Origin: Odiellus spinosus
Lineage: Eukaryota > Arthropoda > Arachnida > Opiliones > Phalangiidae
Reading direction: 5' to 3'
Assembly: GCA_963920705.1 (NCBI GenBank)
Contig: OY987227.1
Span: forward strand, 27,571,935-27,635,934
DNA: 64,000 nt
Shown here: positions 10,708 to 23,480 of the stretch, one piece after another
Position numbering within the stretch: position 1 is the stretch's first letter
How the letters are laid out: the number at the start of each line of letters is the position of its first letter
Position numbers and translations under genes: made by a program
The notes under the pieces: model-generated
Databases searched by the model: none
Seen by the model: only the letters and a program-made list of their open reading frames with translations
What the model was told of the DNA's origin: nothing

Positions 10708-12844
10708 AATATAATTATATTTAAATATTTTATTCTAATTTTTAATTGTAAATTAGATCTATTTTAACGATAAAGAATAGCTAGAAGATCACTTTTTACT
10801 TGAACCCGTGATTATCTCGTTACTATATATTTTTAATTAAGAATTTGTTTTCAATTTTGAAAAATACGGAGTATGCGATACTGTAATAATTTCGTCGTTT
10901 GTACGTAAGGAGTTGCTTTCCCTGGTTTTGAAATGGTTCCTACGCAAGCCTTGATGAAAAATAAGCGTAATGGGAATGACGCAATTATGAACGCTTGTTC
11001 TTCCCTCTTTAAAGGGAAAGTATTACGATCTAGACAAAATTTTAATTTAGACGAAAACACTTTTAGATAATTCGTATAAAGAAGTAAATATTTAACTAGT
11101 AGTCTCCCAAAATATTCCATACTTTCCTTTCAATAATAATTTACTGAAGATAGTTTCACTACAACTTCAAGAGTGTATATAAGCTTACTCTACTTTTCCA
11201 TTTTTGACCTCGGAGTGTCATTTCTTTCATCCAGAAACACGGTGAAAAGGGAAGATATAATTTTATACAGAGCAAGCGGTTGCTTTTCTCGTCAGGGAAT
11301 TTTGGTGAATAATAGAATGCCATTTCACTGCCATGCCTCGACTCTTTTGATCACAGGAATCGGAGTCGAAGTTTAAAATGGTCTCTTCACCTGATATTAA
11401 CAAATTCTAGTCATAGAAAATGAATGCAAATTAGTCTCTTCAGATAGCTTCGAGTTCATTTTGTTCAAACAAGAATTCGTCTCTCGAAAGTGTAATTCTT
11501 TGACAAATGATTACTCCTTGTCAATCGTACCCTGGCCGATTTTGAATATATTTCAATAGTTTTCGGACTAAATCTGTTTTTCGACTCGTCTCACTTTGAA
11601 TTGCGATATTTATTTAATTATGGGTCGAGGAAACTTTCCCTTTGCGTTTTCGGCACCGTCTCTCTATTTTCCGTGACCCGGCCAGAAAAGAAAAGTAGGA
11701 GAATTTCTTTTCGCGGAAAACAAACGGACTTAATCTTTCAGATCCGAAATTCAATTAGTCCATGGAGAATTCTCTCTGCTTAATATAAATCCTCGCCATT
11801 TTACTTTCGGGCATTTAGAGCCATTTTTCCTTTTTCTTGGCGTTCTTCTACGCGCTTATTTTTAAAAAGAAGATAATGGAGAAAAGAAGAAGTAGCCCTA
11901 TATAGTGACTGCGCATATACGGATTCGGGGAGCGCGTCTTTCGGGGAGATCTAATAGGACGGGAGAGGATTCCACCCAAAACATTTTACTACCTACCCTT
12001 AGAATTTAAATTATATTAAAGGGGTGGTGTAACCGCGGATAATTAAAATATGGTTTTGTAGTAACGCCAAAAAAATGGAATTATCCATATACGTTGAGAT
12101 TTAGGCTTAGCAGGTCACCTTCCGTGTTAAAATTATCTTTAACAAGTCAATTTAATCTTAGCTAGCTAGTCTCCTAAAGGCTTTATGATTGAGAATTTCT
12201 AAAAATTAAATTTTCCATCATACTTTACCTTTTAAACAAAACTAAGCTGTGGGTAAAATTTTGAAAGTGCCCATTATATACCTTTACTCTAGGGCGTTCT
12301 AAAAAAATTAGGGCCAAACAACTGAATAACAACAAAATGGTTTTACTTTTACGCTTTTAAGCGTGTTCCGTCAGTTTTTAAAAACCCGCCTAGAACGTAA
12401 AAAAAAGGAGCCTTCAAAAGCCTTAATTTTTTATTCGAAAAGGGAAATTTTGAATAATATGAATGAGCGAGAGAATTTGGAAGCAAAATTGGAACTCCTT
12501 AGTTTTCTTCTCGAACGACTCCCGATAAATTTTTCTTCCTCTTTCAATTCCGCTTTCCCTGTTTTTGAGGGCGGATGTAGAGAGTGGCCATTGATTCCGT
12601 TTTTTGGCCTCGACCGATTAGTCGAGACGAGAAAGAAGAGCTTCTGGGAGTTATAGAAAGCCCACCGCAAATTCTTAAACGGTTATACTTGAAAAGAAAG
12701 AAAAATTGAAGAGGGTGAATAGGGAATGGAATTGTTGAAAGGAAAAGTAGAGAGAATCTTTGAGGTTATTAAACAGAGAACTCGACTAGTCTTTTGGCTC
12801 CTCCTCCTCAATCTCAACTTCAAAAAAGGTAATACGAGTACCTC
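10708..12844. other. Non-coding stretch, no gene seen
   Basis: Several frames of 60-97 codons overlap on both strands (for example 12363-12656), without recognisable domains or a consistent splice pattern. Confidence 0.4.
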
Positions 12845-13180
12845 CAGAAGCCGATGAAACCCTCCTTTGAAGTCTACTACTCCAATGTTCCATATAGCGC
12901 TCCTCTCTGTATGGGTAAAATTCACAATTTTACGAGATCGGAGGGGTCCTACTTCATCCCCCCTGTCTACGGAAAATTGGAAATTCTCTCTCTCCACAAA
13001 CGACGACGTTTTTCGACGAACTCCGAGCCTGCTAGAGATATTCGCTCGACGAACTCCCGCTCCGAAAGCATCTACCGTTAGGAGGCGTACGAATCGCGCC
13101 TTTTGAGAATAACCCATACAGAGAGGGGTAGACAAGACCCGGGAGTAATAGACTTCAAAGGAGGGTTTCATCGGCTTCTG
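12845..13180 (-). mobile_element. CAGAAGCC MITE (7-bp TSD family 1), copy 1
   Basis: A 336-bp element whose ends are CAGAAGCCGATGAAACCC and its complement, with TIRs of about 38 bp. It is flanked by perfect 7-bp duplications GTACCTC (12838-12844 and 13181-13187). It is inverted relative to copies 2, 3 and 5. A second inverted word, CTCTCTGTATGGGT, lies inside each arm. Open frames on both strands are conserved among copies only because the DNA is. No protein is implied. Confidence 0.92.
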
Positions 13181-13187
13181 GTACCTC

Positions 13188-16100
13188 TAATAGTACGAGT
13201 TACTATCATGGAACAATGCGTATGTGTGTCATCATATTTTTTTAAATGAAATAAGTATTTCAATTATAAATAATTACGATTTTGAGTCTGCAAAGTTTAA
13301 TTCCATTTTTTTAATTGTTAACAACTCTCCGAAATTATGCAACAACTATTCAAACATCCTTTCAAACGTTTTACCTCTACGCTGATCTTTCCAACATTTG
13401 TCGCGAACTTTTACACGCGAGTGTACTACTTCTGTAGAAAACCAGTCTTCTTTTTCAGATTATTTGGATTCAAGAATTACAAATCATTTCGAATTGTTAG
13501 GAACTAACACATCTAACCTCAATGGTATTAAAACGAAACGAATGATGGCGAGCCAGACGAGGGCGACCCTCATCAGTCTCGCTAAAGAACTAATTGGGTG
13601 GGGGCCTAATGCCATAACTCATAACCAAATCATTTCATTTTGTATAATTTGATTGGCATTTGAAATTATAATTTATGTAATGTACGTAACTCCTTTTATA
13701 TTCTATCAAATTATAGTTCCAATGCTTTATCGAATTTAAGGGGCCATATCTCGCTTAGATCTGCACGCACGCCGTAGGCGACAGACAACTCGCGGAACCC
13801 TAGCTCGACACTCTGGACCTAAAATTCTTTAGTACCCCGCGGCTCCTACTGCGTAAATAAAAATGTCTTCCGAAATCTTATATGAAGTTGACATTTCAAT
13901 TTAAAAATGAACGTTGCGTACAATTACTATTTAAAATTGAAAATTAAATTAATCGAATCAATTCTCCGTTAATTTATAACTGATATCACGCGTAGATTTA
14001 CATTTCCCACTTTCGCCTGACTCATGGGCATGGTCCGAATAAATGACCCCATTGAACATTCCAAATAAGATAGGGATTTATGCTATTGCATACGTAGCCT
14101 ATTAGAAAGGGTCCCTTTCGTTGCTTGTTCCACGATTTTATTGTAGAAACGGTCTTCATTTTTTATCGACCGTTCCCCTTCCGTCGTCTTCATATCTGGA
14201 TCCTTTTGGAAAGAAAGGAAATTTTGCTTCTTTTCTCTTTTACAACACTACGTGTCTGTATCGAAAACCTGGGGAGAGGAGAGTTTTTGAAGAATGACGC
14301 TTTTAGTCGACGCCGTTATAAAACTAGGTTACTTGACAAAGACAAAAGACGCCCGCCACCGCCGACTAAATTGGTTTTTCACGTATCATATAGCCATATC
14401 GGGAGAATACTTTGGCGCTCGAAACCAAACGACATTGTAGGGCTAAAAACAATTAAGTGTTATAGTGGTTTTCGTTACATTTTCAACGCTATACGTAGCC
14501 TCCGTAACTTTTACTTAAAGCTATACTTTTTATCAAATGAACTTGATAAAATGGGGAAACCGAGTGCGGATTGATAAACAATGTTAAATATCGCTGGGAA
14601 AAAGTAGTTGTTAGCTTCTTTTGAATACGTGTTCAGCTCACCCCCTTTTTTTATTATTGAACCATTTCATTTGAAACACGCTCTTTAAAGTGAGGCTATC
14701 ATCTATTTTTACGAAAGCCCACCGATTATTTAAAATTTTACACCTTTGGTTCAAAATCGGGCTATAAATAACGGATCTAAGACGTTTTAGGCCTAAACTG
14801 GCCTATTATTTTATAATTTAGAAATAGTACATTTTACTTTCCCTTTAAATTAAAATTCTAAAAGGGGAAATGGAGGTTTTTATCGACGGAAATGGATGGT
14901 TTTTGGACGTGAGAGGTCGTAAATTTAGCGCCTTGGAATGGGATCGAGTCAGCGCCACGACTCTTTGTCGTTTTAACTGATTGAGTGATAATGAATTTAA
15001 GAAAAAGTCTTCATCTGATTAACTTCATAAAATATATTTCAATAATAATACGATCAGTTATTTCAAAGGAAATATAATATTTCAATTGTTATTCAACGTT
15101 TTCAGAATATTTAAAAGGATTCCTAAGAATAAGATCCACATATAATATCATGGAATTTTATCTTAAAGGACCTTTCACACCAGCCAATTTTTCCCTCCAA
15201 CTAGTTATCCCAATTAATTGTATGAATTAGTTAGCCGAACCGTTCACGCGTAAATGAAAAATAGTAAATTCCATTTTACTATTTTTACAAACGGACAATG
15301 ATTATGGGTGGGGCGTGACGTCACATCTTTATATTTAGATTTGAAGGTTAATTTCAGATGCTTTCAGAAATTCTTCTTCATCTTTAAGGTCGCTCTCAAA
15401 ATCATTTTTAAATTTTCAGTCACTATCCTTAATAAATTAGACCAACCCAATCCAGGAGTCGAAATGAAAATGTCTACTAGAGCACGTGGATAAATTTTCA
15501 CTATCCAGATTAACAGGAAAATAATCCCAAATACGTGGGGTAGTGTCTCTAATCGGTGAAATTCTCGAAGTTAGCGCGATAAGTTGCCTAGAAATTGGGT
15601 CAGCAACCCAAACAGTTGGGTCAGCAACTGTTAAAATATTAAGAATATATTATTACGTATAACCTTTTTCAGTGCTTCCTTGTTTTACGGAAGGGGTGCC
15701 GCCATCTGAAGGTCTTACGCCTAACTTGACTAGCGAAAAAATCAATGATTGTCGGATGTTAACTCGCTAAGTAGTCCAACTCGTTGTTCGCCTACATTCT
15801 TAGGAAAACAAACCCGGGGCCAAGTCTGGGATTTACTCGACACAAAGTTTGTCTCAATATTTTAGATTTCTTGTCGAGTTTTTTTTTGTTGCTGCAAAGC
15901 GATTCGTAATATACCACCTACTACTACCACGCGGCGCTGCTAGATACTTAAGAATATATATAAGTCCTAAGTAATCTTCTAAGTAGCCTTATCTTTCGCT
16001 CGTAAATTTTAAAAGTCTCTTATCTAGTTGAGAAAAAAATGTTCTTCGGTACCAGAAACTAAAATGAGATAACCGCTAATGTTAGCCCTCCGAGGATTCT

Positions 16101-16390
16101 CTGAAGAAACCGAATTAGCCTCTTTGCTTTTATACTTCTTTTACGGAACTTTTTTACAGCGCGATCCTTATACTCGAAAGTTTATAAGACAAAGAATTAG
16201 GTCGGCTTTACGACATTCAGTTAATTTCAAATTGAATTATTTTTCCCGTAGAGTAGAGGAAATATTTATAATCTTTTACACTCTGGGAATTCGCGTGGAA
16301 TGTTTTTCTCTTATATATCATTTAATATTGCTTCAGTATCCTGTTAAAATTTTTCACAGCAAAATTAAAATGTATATTAAACCGTGAAAA
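13188..16390. other. Non-coding stretch, no gene supported
   Basis: This includes the longest frame not explained by repeats (14125-14574, 149 codons). It opens with TTG, has no recognised motif, and is basic and phenylalanine-rich as expected of translated AT-rich DNA. A short repeat of GTTGGGTCAGCAAC lies at 15594-15630. Confidence 0.4.
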
Positions 16391-16750
16391 AGATGTTGGG
16401 TTACGAGTAGTTTTTTGAACCCACAATCTTCTGGTAACCGGCCAACACCTCTACGATTTCATCTACCGTGGGGCCACGAGTTTAGAGGCCACGTCAGATG
16501 GAGTCCGAAGACCTCCGTGGTAAAGATCAGTTTGGGTTTCGTGCCGTAAACGAAACCCAATATCTTTTCACGGATCTATCGGGTCGCTAAGTCATCATAA
16601 ACGTCTCTTTAACAGCACGGAACTGAAACTGATCTTAACCATGGAGATCTTTGGACCCCAGCTAACAGTGGCCCGACACTTGCGCCCACGGTAGCCCATA
16701 TGGCTCAGTGGCTGTCATATAAGATTAAGATATAGGTTTCAAATCGAACT
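16391..16750. mobile_element. Palindromic tRNA-derived SINE pair (head-to-head)
   Basis: Two tRNA-like heads point outward. On the minus strand (about 16410-16470) there is an A-box-like TAGATGAAATCGTAGAGG and a B-box-like GGGTTCAAAA. On the plus strand (about 16690-16745) there is A-box-like TGGCTCAGTGG and B-box-like GGTTTCAAATC. Both heads are preceded by CCCACGGTAG. Between them lie inverted arms containing AAGATCAGTTT, with GAAGACCTCCGTGG pairing to CCATGGAGATCTTT. This fits a SINE copied in inverted orientation. The arms are diverged, so the element is not recent. Confidence 0.6.
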
Positions 16751-19700
16751 TAAGACCTAACCTCTATCAGATCCTAACCAACCCGTTAATTTAAAGCTAA
16801 GCCATGTAAATAAATAAGACATGATACCATGGTCCGCGACATTATTATGGACGCGAATAATACATGTTGGCACAATTTACAAAACATCTTACTGAACCAA
16901 ATTAGTTTTTAATTGTAAGATGAAATTTTTATTCGACTAGAAATAAAAAAGGTCGACAATCTGATAATGCTACCCCCAAAATAATTCCGCCCCCCAGAAC
17001 GAGGCTTCGTATTTGAGTTAGATACTCCATGGCCATAAATATGATATATTTATAATATATTTAATTTTAATCCAAGTTTTGAGTGAACGTTAATAATATT
17101 ATACATATACATGTACAGGAGCCATAATCTTATATGGCTGAAGCAAAGCCAAGACACGGGCTGATCGACATGATCCGTAGGTACGATTCTTTTTCTTCTT
17201 TAGTCAAATAACCAATGACCGAAAGAACAAGATTCCAGGGGTATAAAATCGCTCGTAAAAGATATAATATATGTAGGTATATCCGTGTTATTCGAATCGC
17301 TCTATTGCTCTATTTTTTTTTCCTCTGTAAAATGGATGCAGGGTTTTGTTTATGGCGCCAAGAATTTCGATATGCCGAATCAATCCTCTAAGCAATAACG
17401 CTTATCCCCAAATGGAAACAACAGATTTTAGGATTCTACCCCAAACCATGAACTTTTCCCCTTATATTTATTTTCCATTCAAGGGACAGTCGCGGATTAT
17501 TTACGATATGAGTTTTTGATTTTAAAGAAAAATATAAATGAAAAATTAAACTGTAGTTTATTTTTAAAATCGTGAATATTTAATTGGGAAAACGGATTAT
17601 CGTGTTATGGTGAAATAGATTGACTGCTTTGTCGAAAGACATTCCTTTTCTTGTTCTGTCGCAATAAAAATATTACACAAACTTTGGCAACTATCCCTTT
17701 CAGAAGACCACCTCGATTATCTCGTGGTATTATTTCAATGATGTATGGCCATAATTTCGTTTTTTTTTGGTTGTTTGGGTCCACGTGCCTTTCGGTTTAT
17801 TCGTTGAAAATAATAAATATAAGGCAAGAGCAACGTGTATGCCACTCGGAGACTATTCACCTTTCCTGTTTTTTACCTCTCCCAAGACGTTGTAGATATA
17901 GCTCACAGGTCGTCTGTACTGTTTCTTTGAATAAATTTCCGTTCGCAGTATGTCATTGAAATCATTTTGAAAAAGAGCTAATATCGATTTTATTCTGAAG
18001 TGGAATATTCAAAATGTCTCTCTGATTTGTTCAAAAATCGAAAAAAAAGGAGAGGTTCTGATTTATGGATGTTCCTCTCCTACTAATCGCGAGACACCCG
18101 AATTTTTACTTAAATGTATCCTTAGAACAATCTTTGTCCAATGGGTCAACACTAGAATTTATTAAACACCCGAGTTCAGCTTAGTACATCAAGTTCGAAC
18201 CTTATGAGCTCTGGAATTAAATAATATAATAATAATATAATAATTAATAATATTAAAAAACATTATTGCGCAGTTTTCACAAATGTCTGCCCGCTCGTAT
18301 ATCGCGCGTATGTTTATTTTCACCCTCAGTAATCCATTGGTTAATACTAATTACCCGCGAGTACCTGAAACCCTGATAAGGAAACACTTGATTACCCGTA
18401 CCCGCCCGCGCTTGTCGGTCTAGCTCAAGTGTTAGAGGAAAGGGATGGACTATAGTTCGAATGATGAACTAACCTAACCTGAAATATTACAAGGGAGTCG
18501 GGCTAACAGGAGGGATTAACTAGTTTTAAGGAATGGACCGTATAATTTTCTATGCTCCTCTAAATTCTCAAGCATAATTTAAATTTCCAGCCAATTTTTA
18601 TTATAAACTAATCAATTTATTATGTCTGTCTCAGAGTCCATTTTATTTAGGCATTATGTAAATCTACGTTAATTTCCTTTTAAAATTTAACTTTTGCTTT
18701 AAATGTGATAAGTAAATCTGATGAGGAAGGCAATTATCGATTTCTATGAAAAGGAGCGAAATGAAAATGAGGTTTGACTATCTTGTTGAGTGCGGAAAAA
18801 GAGAAAGAGTTGGAGAATTCCGGAAACCCGTATAAGGAATACGCGTTACCGCTTTTCCTCTTCCGATAGGCGTACTTTTTTAGGATTTCTTCCTTAGTTC
18901 TTATTTTTCTTTTTTCTTTCCAAAAGAAAAACAAAGCAGCTGCGTTTAATGGTGCGTGAATTCTTTCTGTTCGAATCCTTTCTTTATTTTTTCTTTTTCT
19001 TCCCTAGAGTTTTTGAAAAATGACTTTATAGAGACGATTTCCTCCTCCTCTTTTGAATTTTCTATGACTTTTTTATGTTAGTGAAAAAAATTCAGTTCAG
19101 ACGCTGCTGTAATAGTAAATGGATGGATCTATTCAGTTTTACTATTTTCGACGGATTTTTTTTCCCTCTTGAAATAAAAAAAGTAGTTTTTAGGGATTAA
19201 CTGATAGCTCTAAGTCATATTCCTCGTTTAACCTCAGTGTCACTTGTTGTTCGAGTAATATTTCTTTGCCTACGTGTCTAATCTCGTTTTGTCTTTCCAA
19301 TTTCCATAATTTGAATTCTCAAGACATTATGTCGATGTACTGTTCATTTTAGCAACCCGTTTTCGTAATAATTTACGATGTCTTATTACCTTGTGACCCT
19401 TTTTACATTTCAAATATAAATATGTACAGTTTTTAAGTTATACTAGAGAGTTATTAACGCTAGTAGTGCAAACTATGACGTCGGCGTAAATTCTAGACTA
19501 CTGTGAATCGCTTGCACCTGAATTTATTTTTCCCACCCTGAGAAAAAGCTTTCAAATAACAACAAATCTCTTTAAAATCCTCAAATACCTCGCTATAATT
19601 AGTCCAAGATGGCACTTTGACCCGAACTTTAAAAATCCTCTCCCATTTAAAAGATATTACGCAGACATTGAGGAAAGTAATTGCGTTCCTTCTGAGTCCC

Positions 19701-19907
19701 TGTTTCCATTCTTTTATGCTCAGTCTGGTTAGGAGTTTTTTTAACGTGAAAGGTGAAGTGAAGACGCGACCACCAGTAATATCTGGTCGATAAGGCAATG
19801 AGCCATAGATGCCCACCGCCTCTTTTTCTTCTTTTACACTCCCAATCCTGGCCGTCATCGAGTTCGGGAATCACTATATTTGTAGGCAACTAGATGATGC
19901 ATCATTC
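16751..19907. other. Non-coding stretch with a fragment related to the foldback element
   Basis: No gene seen. At 18471-18600 the order AACCTAACCTGAAATATTACAAG, then an AAGCATAATTTAA word, echoes the interior of the foldback element at 29950-30050. This suggests a degraded relative. The other frames (17651-17959, 18734-18934, 19493-19889) are unrecognised. Confidence 0.4.
18471..18600 (+). repeat. Degraded relative of the foldback element core
   Basis: It shares CTAACCTAACC, AAATATTACAAG and GCATAATTTAA in the same order with the interior of the element at 29673-30240. There are two CCTAA units here instead of four. Terminal repeats are not recognisable. Confidence 0.45.
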
Positions 19908-19914
19908 ATATACC

Positions 19915-20253
19915 CAGAAGCCGATGAAACCCTCCTTTGAAGTCTATTACTCCCGGGTCTTGTCTACCCCTCTCTGTATGGGTTATTCTCAAAAGGCGCG
20001 ATTCGTACGCCTCCTAACGGTAGATATTTTCGGAGCCGGAGTTCGTCGAGCGAATATCTCTAGCAGCCTTGGAGTTCGTCAAAAAAAACGTCGTCGTTTG
20101 TGGAGAGAGAGAATTTCCAATTTTCCGTAGACAGGGGGGTATGAAGTAGGACCCCTTCTAACTCGTAAAATTGGGAATTTTACCCATACAGAGAGGAGCG
20201 CTATATGGAACATTAGAGTAGTAGACTTCAAAGGAGGGTTTCATCGGCTTCTG
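19915..20253 (+). mobile_element. CAGAAGCC MITE (7-bp TSD family 1), copy 2
   Basis: A 339-bp copy, CAGAAGCCGATG...CATCGGCTTCTG, flanked by the perfect 7-bp duplication ATATACC (19908-19914 and 20254-20260). It has the same orientation as copies 3 and 5. Confidence 0.93.
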
Positions 20254-20260
20254 ATATACC

Positions 20261-22104
20261 GTAATAACAGTCTTATTGCTGGCCTACATAGAGATGTGAA
20301 ATAGTTCAAGGCAATAGCGGAACTACGTAGTAGGCTGGGTAGGCTGAAGAATACGTTAAAATTTCAAGGGGGCCCCCAAAACGCACTCAAAGGGGGCTGA
20401 AAATAACTGTCAAACATAAAAAAGTCATCTATGACCACTGCTTTGATCTAAATAGGGGCCGCTAAAACTTCCACTGAAATTTGGTTATTTGAAAATGTAG
20501 TTTAAGATTCAAACAAGTAATTGGTAGAAGCTTTTAAATTCTATATACAGTCGCACCATTATAAAAGTCTGGTATCTATTAATTTAAAGACAAGGCAAAA
20601 TTAATTCGGCTTTTTTGGGTTAGGAACTCAGTATGAGAGCTTCGAAATGGGCCCATAAATCAGAAAAAAATAAATAATGCTGACTCATTACAAACCTTTT
20701 TCTAGTTTATCGTAAAAGTAATAAATTTTCGTTTCTGACGTGAAGTAGGCGCGGGGGTTTAGCTACAATTTAACTTTAAATGCGAACTGACCTTTTCCAC
20801 ATAAAAAGTACCAATATATATTTTTTTTATTTTTTCTCTGGCTTTAATAGCCGAGGTCTTGGCATCACCTTTTGTTAAAGGGTCGTGGTTTTATGTTAGG
20901 CACGTTTTTAAACCCTTCTACACCCCCAACTTTATCGTGGTTATATCCTTTCTTTTATACCTCTTCCAATAATTCTTATAGATTTTAACCCTTCGCTCGA
21001 AAACCTTACTTTCGAGAGAAGATTTTAAGACCTTCTTTTAACGGATTGGGTTTATCATTAAGTATCATTCCGCCTCAGTCTTCGCTGTTTTGCAAATTAA
21101 TCTTGGAAAAAATATAAAATATTATATTTTGGTCATCGACAGTTTAAAGAGTTTGACCGACGATTGACCTTCAATTTAACGCTGGATCTTAATTCTTAAT
21201 TAGCTTATTTCTTCTTAACGCGTGTACTATTTACAACTACTGTGTTGTTGTAATTTTGCGTGTAGAAAACGTACTAATATATATATATCATTACTGGTTT
21301 TATTTTTCACCTTAAAGTCTTGTTTTTGTGGATTTAACTGAGTTTAACCCTTTAATCCGGTCCTGATTTATCCCTTTCCATCTAGTACGCATTACTCCGT
21401 ACTTAGAAAAATGGTATATATGTTCTATGGTGGTCGATAAGGGGGTGGGGGGTTGGTCGTTTATCGCTTAGTCGCACCCACGTCTATCCATAAACTAATG
21501 GAGGGAATTTCATCAATTACCGAATTACACTTGGTAATTAAACTTTCGCCCTATTTCAAAATCTTTGGCGTTTTCAACGCTTCTGCTTAAGTAAGTTTTC
21601 GACCAATTGATCACGAATTTTACAGCTCCGTACCTCACACTCTACCCCCCCCCCCCCCCCCCAGTCCTATTCCGTTTAGTTCGCCTTTTCATAAAAGCTC
21701 TCAAAATCGGAAACGATATGCCTCCCCTCCAAACTACGCCTTGTAAAATAGAAGAGGACGTAAGCTTGGATGATTAACCCTTAAAGTACCCTGGATGTGT
21801 ATAAAACTATGAATTAGTGGATATTCAAATGTCTGGGAATTTGTTTGCATTTTAAAATTTATTTCTTTGTATTATCAGACAAGATTCCAGTTTGCGGCAA
21901 ACAAAGTTAATTAGTACACTAAGTAATATATATTAAGGACTATAATTGGAATGTTTCACAATTTACAAGGCTTTTTGAAAAGGAATGGGAATAAACCAAG
22001 AATTGCTGTATTTAATATTTTTATAAAACAATTAATTTAAAATTAATTGGTTGATATTAAGACTACTTAGGAAATGTTTGTTTCCGTTAAAAGGACATAT
22101 TAAG
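20261..22104. other. Non-coding stretch with an 18-C homopolymer
   Basis: No gene seen. A run of 18 C lies at 21645-21662, and a short AAGGGGGC-type repeat at 20366-20399. Confidence 0.45.
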
Positions 22105-22445
22105 CTCGTATAACGATGGATAAGAAAATTCACATTTCCAGAATTAGTCTAAAATATAAGAAAAATATTTCAAATTGACTTTTAATTTGAAGAATATAAA
22201 TAAAACAACGAAACTAAGATTTTAAATCTTCTTTTTATTCATTATTTTTCAGGAAAATATATTTTGAGTTTTTTATCCGAACGTATAACGCGGATAATAT
22301 TTAAAGATTAGGCCATTTTTGGGTAAAAACGGATATAGATTATGTTTTTTACATTATCTTCGAATAAGTTAACTCGAATGAAAAATTAATTTGTTTATTA
22401 ATTAAACAAATAATATGCATCGGAATTTAGTAGATTTTATCCAAT
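22105..22445 (+). repeat. Dispersed repeat family A, copy 3 (right part)
   Basis: Collinear with about 905-1205: GTATAACGATGGATAAGAAA, TTGAAGAATATAAATAAAAC, TTTTTATTCATTATTTTT, GGCCATTTTTGG, AAGTTAACTCGAATGAAAAA, and an ending in TTATCCAATTA. It contains an insertion (about 22253-22300) relative to copy 1. Confidence 0.75.
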
Positions 22446-23321
22446 TATATATATATATTTCCCCCTACTGCGGATACGCTCTCTAAATAACATTAAAAAC
22501 TACTCCTGTATAATTAAGTGTAGATACTCTTTGTCGCGATGGGTGGATTTCTAGATGAAGAAGAAGAAGAAGAAGCGACTAAAACGCTGTCAAAATGCAG
22601 TAAGGCGAAAAAGACTTTTAAAAGGGTTATTAAAACAAAAATAGATCTAGCTAAACTGGACTTGGTGGGGCCTGATGTCTCTTCTCGTCGCTTGATTTTG
22701 TTTCCTTTAGAAAATTACTTTACACACGTTTATATATATAGGGTTAAGGCAGAGACGTTATCTAAGTAACGGTCCTCTTTTCTCACCCCCGTTATAAATT
22801 TAACTTAACGGCCCGTTACGTATAATTGTCAGCTAGGCCGGCAAAATTCAAATACTCTTCTCACTAATAGCTGTTGATACTAGATAATTGTTTTAGGACA
22901 CCGCCATAAACTGTGAACCTTAAAGAGAGTATGAAATTTTTGTTAAACAACAGATGTCTCATTTTAATCCACATAAGATAGTGAAATATAACCGAGGGGT
23001 CCGATGCTCTTGAAATCGCTGTACACCTGAGTTCACTGAGTTCAGATTTGACAGTGCAGTGAGTTGGAACTCTTACGAACTCTGAGTAAGATATTGCAAA
23101 GAGTTCCAAAATTTTGTACACCTGAGTTCGCGAGTGTCTGCTCCCTCCAATATAACCCATTGGGAGCAAAAACTAATTGAAGCAAACCCAAGAATTTAGG
23201 ACTATAATTTGAAAATTAGCCCCTATTTTCGAACTTATATACATCTAAAATGCCATTTTGGTATGGTTAGGATCGAGTTGATTGTCTTCGAAGTATTTAT
23301 TAATTACTTTTAGTATTTCTA
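22446..23321. other. Non-coding stretch, no gene supported
   Basis: An ATG-initiated frame at 22539-22769 contains a GAA microsatellite that encodes poly-Glu. It has no recognised domain. Confidence 0.4.
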
Positions 23322-23480
23322 GAATTCGGGGATTGGACAAGATATTTTTGATTATTTTATCTTTATACATAATTTTAAATTATCCAAAAGAAGTCTATGA
23401 TAAAACCAATGTAATTGAAATATTTAACTGATAATTATTAACCAATTATTTGTGGATTATCTTGTCCAAACCCCGACCTC
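23322..23480. mobile_element. TA-type GAGGTCGGGG MITE, copy B
   Basis: The right end CTTGTCCAAACCCCGACCTC is intact. The left end is mutated (TAGAATTCGGGGATTGGACA). The interior words ATTTGTGGATTA and AAGTCTATGATAAA match copies C and E. Orientation is inverted relative to copy A. Confidence 0.75.

Noticed and set aside
10041..10714. Two overlapping repeat-protein frames of 213 and 222 codons on opposite strands
   Set aside because: Both arise because a 36-bp tandem unit without stops keeps any frame open. There is no initiation context, splice context or non-repeat domain.
12683..13171. 162-codon minus-strand frame and similar frames at 19894, 27760, 27800, 39823, 39910 and 54035 that look like a conserved protein family
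   Set aside because: They all lie in the CAGAAGCC MITE. Conservation is at the DNA level, frames exist on both strands, and the start falls inside the TIR.
12838..13187. Assigning the CAGAAGCC elements to hAT on the basis of CAG...CTG ends
   Set aside because: All perfect duplications are exactly 7 bp and cannot be extended to the 8 bp typical of hAT.
14125..14574. 149-codon open frame as a gene
   Set aside because: It starts with TTG, has no recognised motif, shows an AT-driven composition, and has no supporting neighbours or splice structure.
16690..16750. Functional tRNA gene
   Set aside because: A- and B-box-like words are present, but the acceptor and anticodon stems do not pair convincingly. 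It is better explained as a SINE head.
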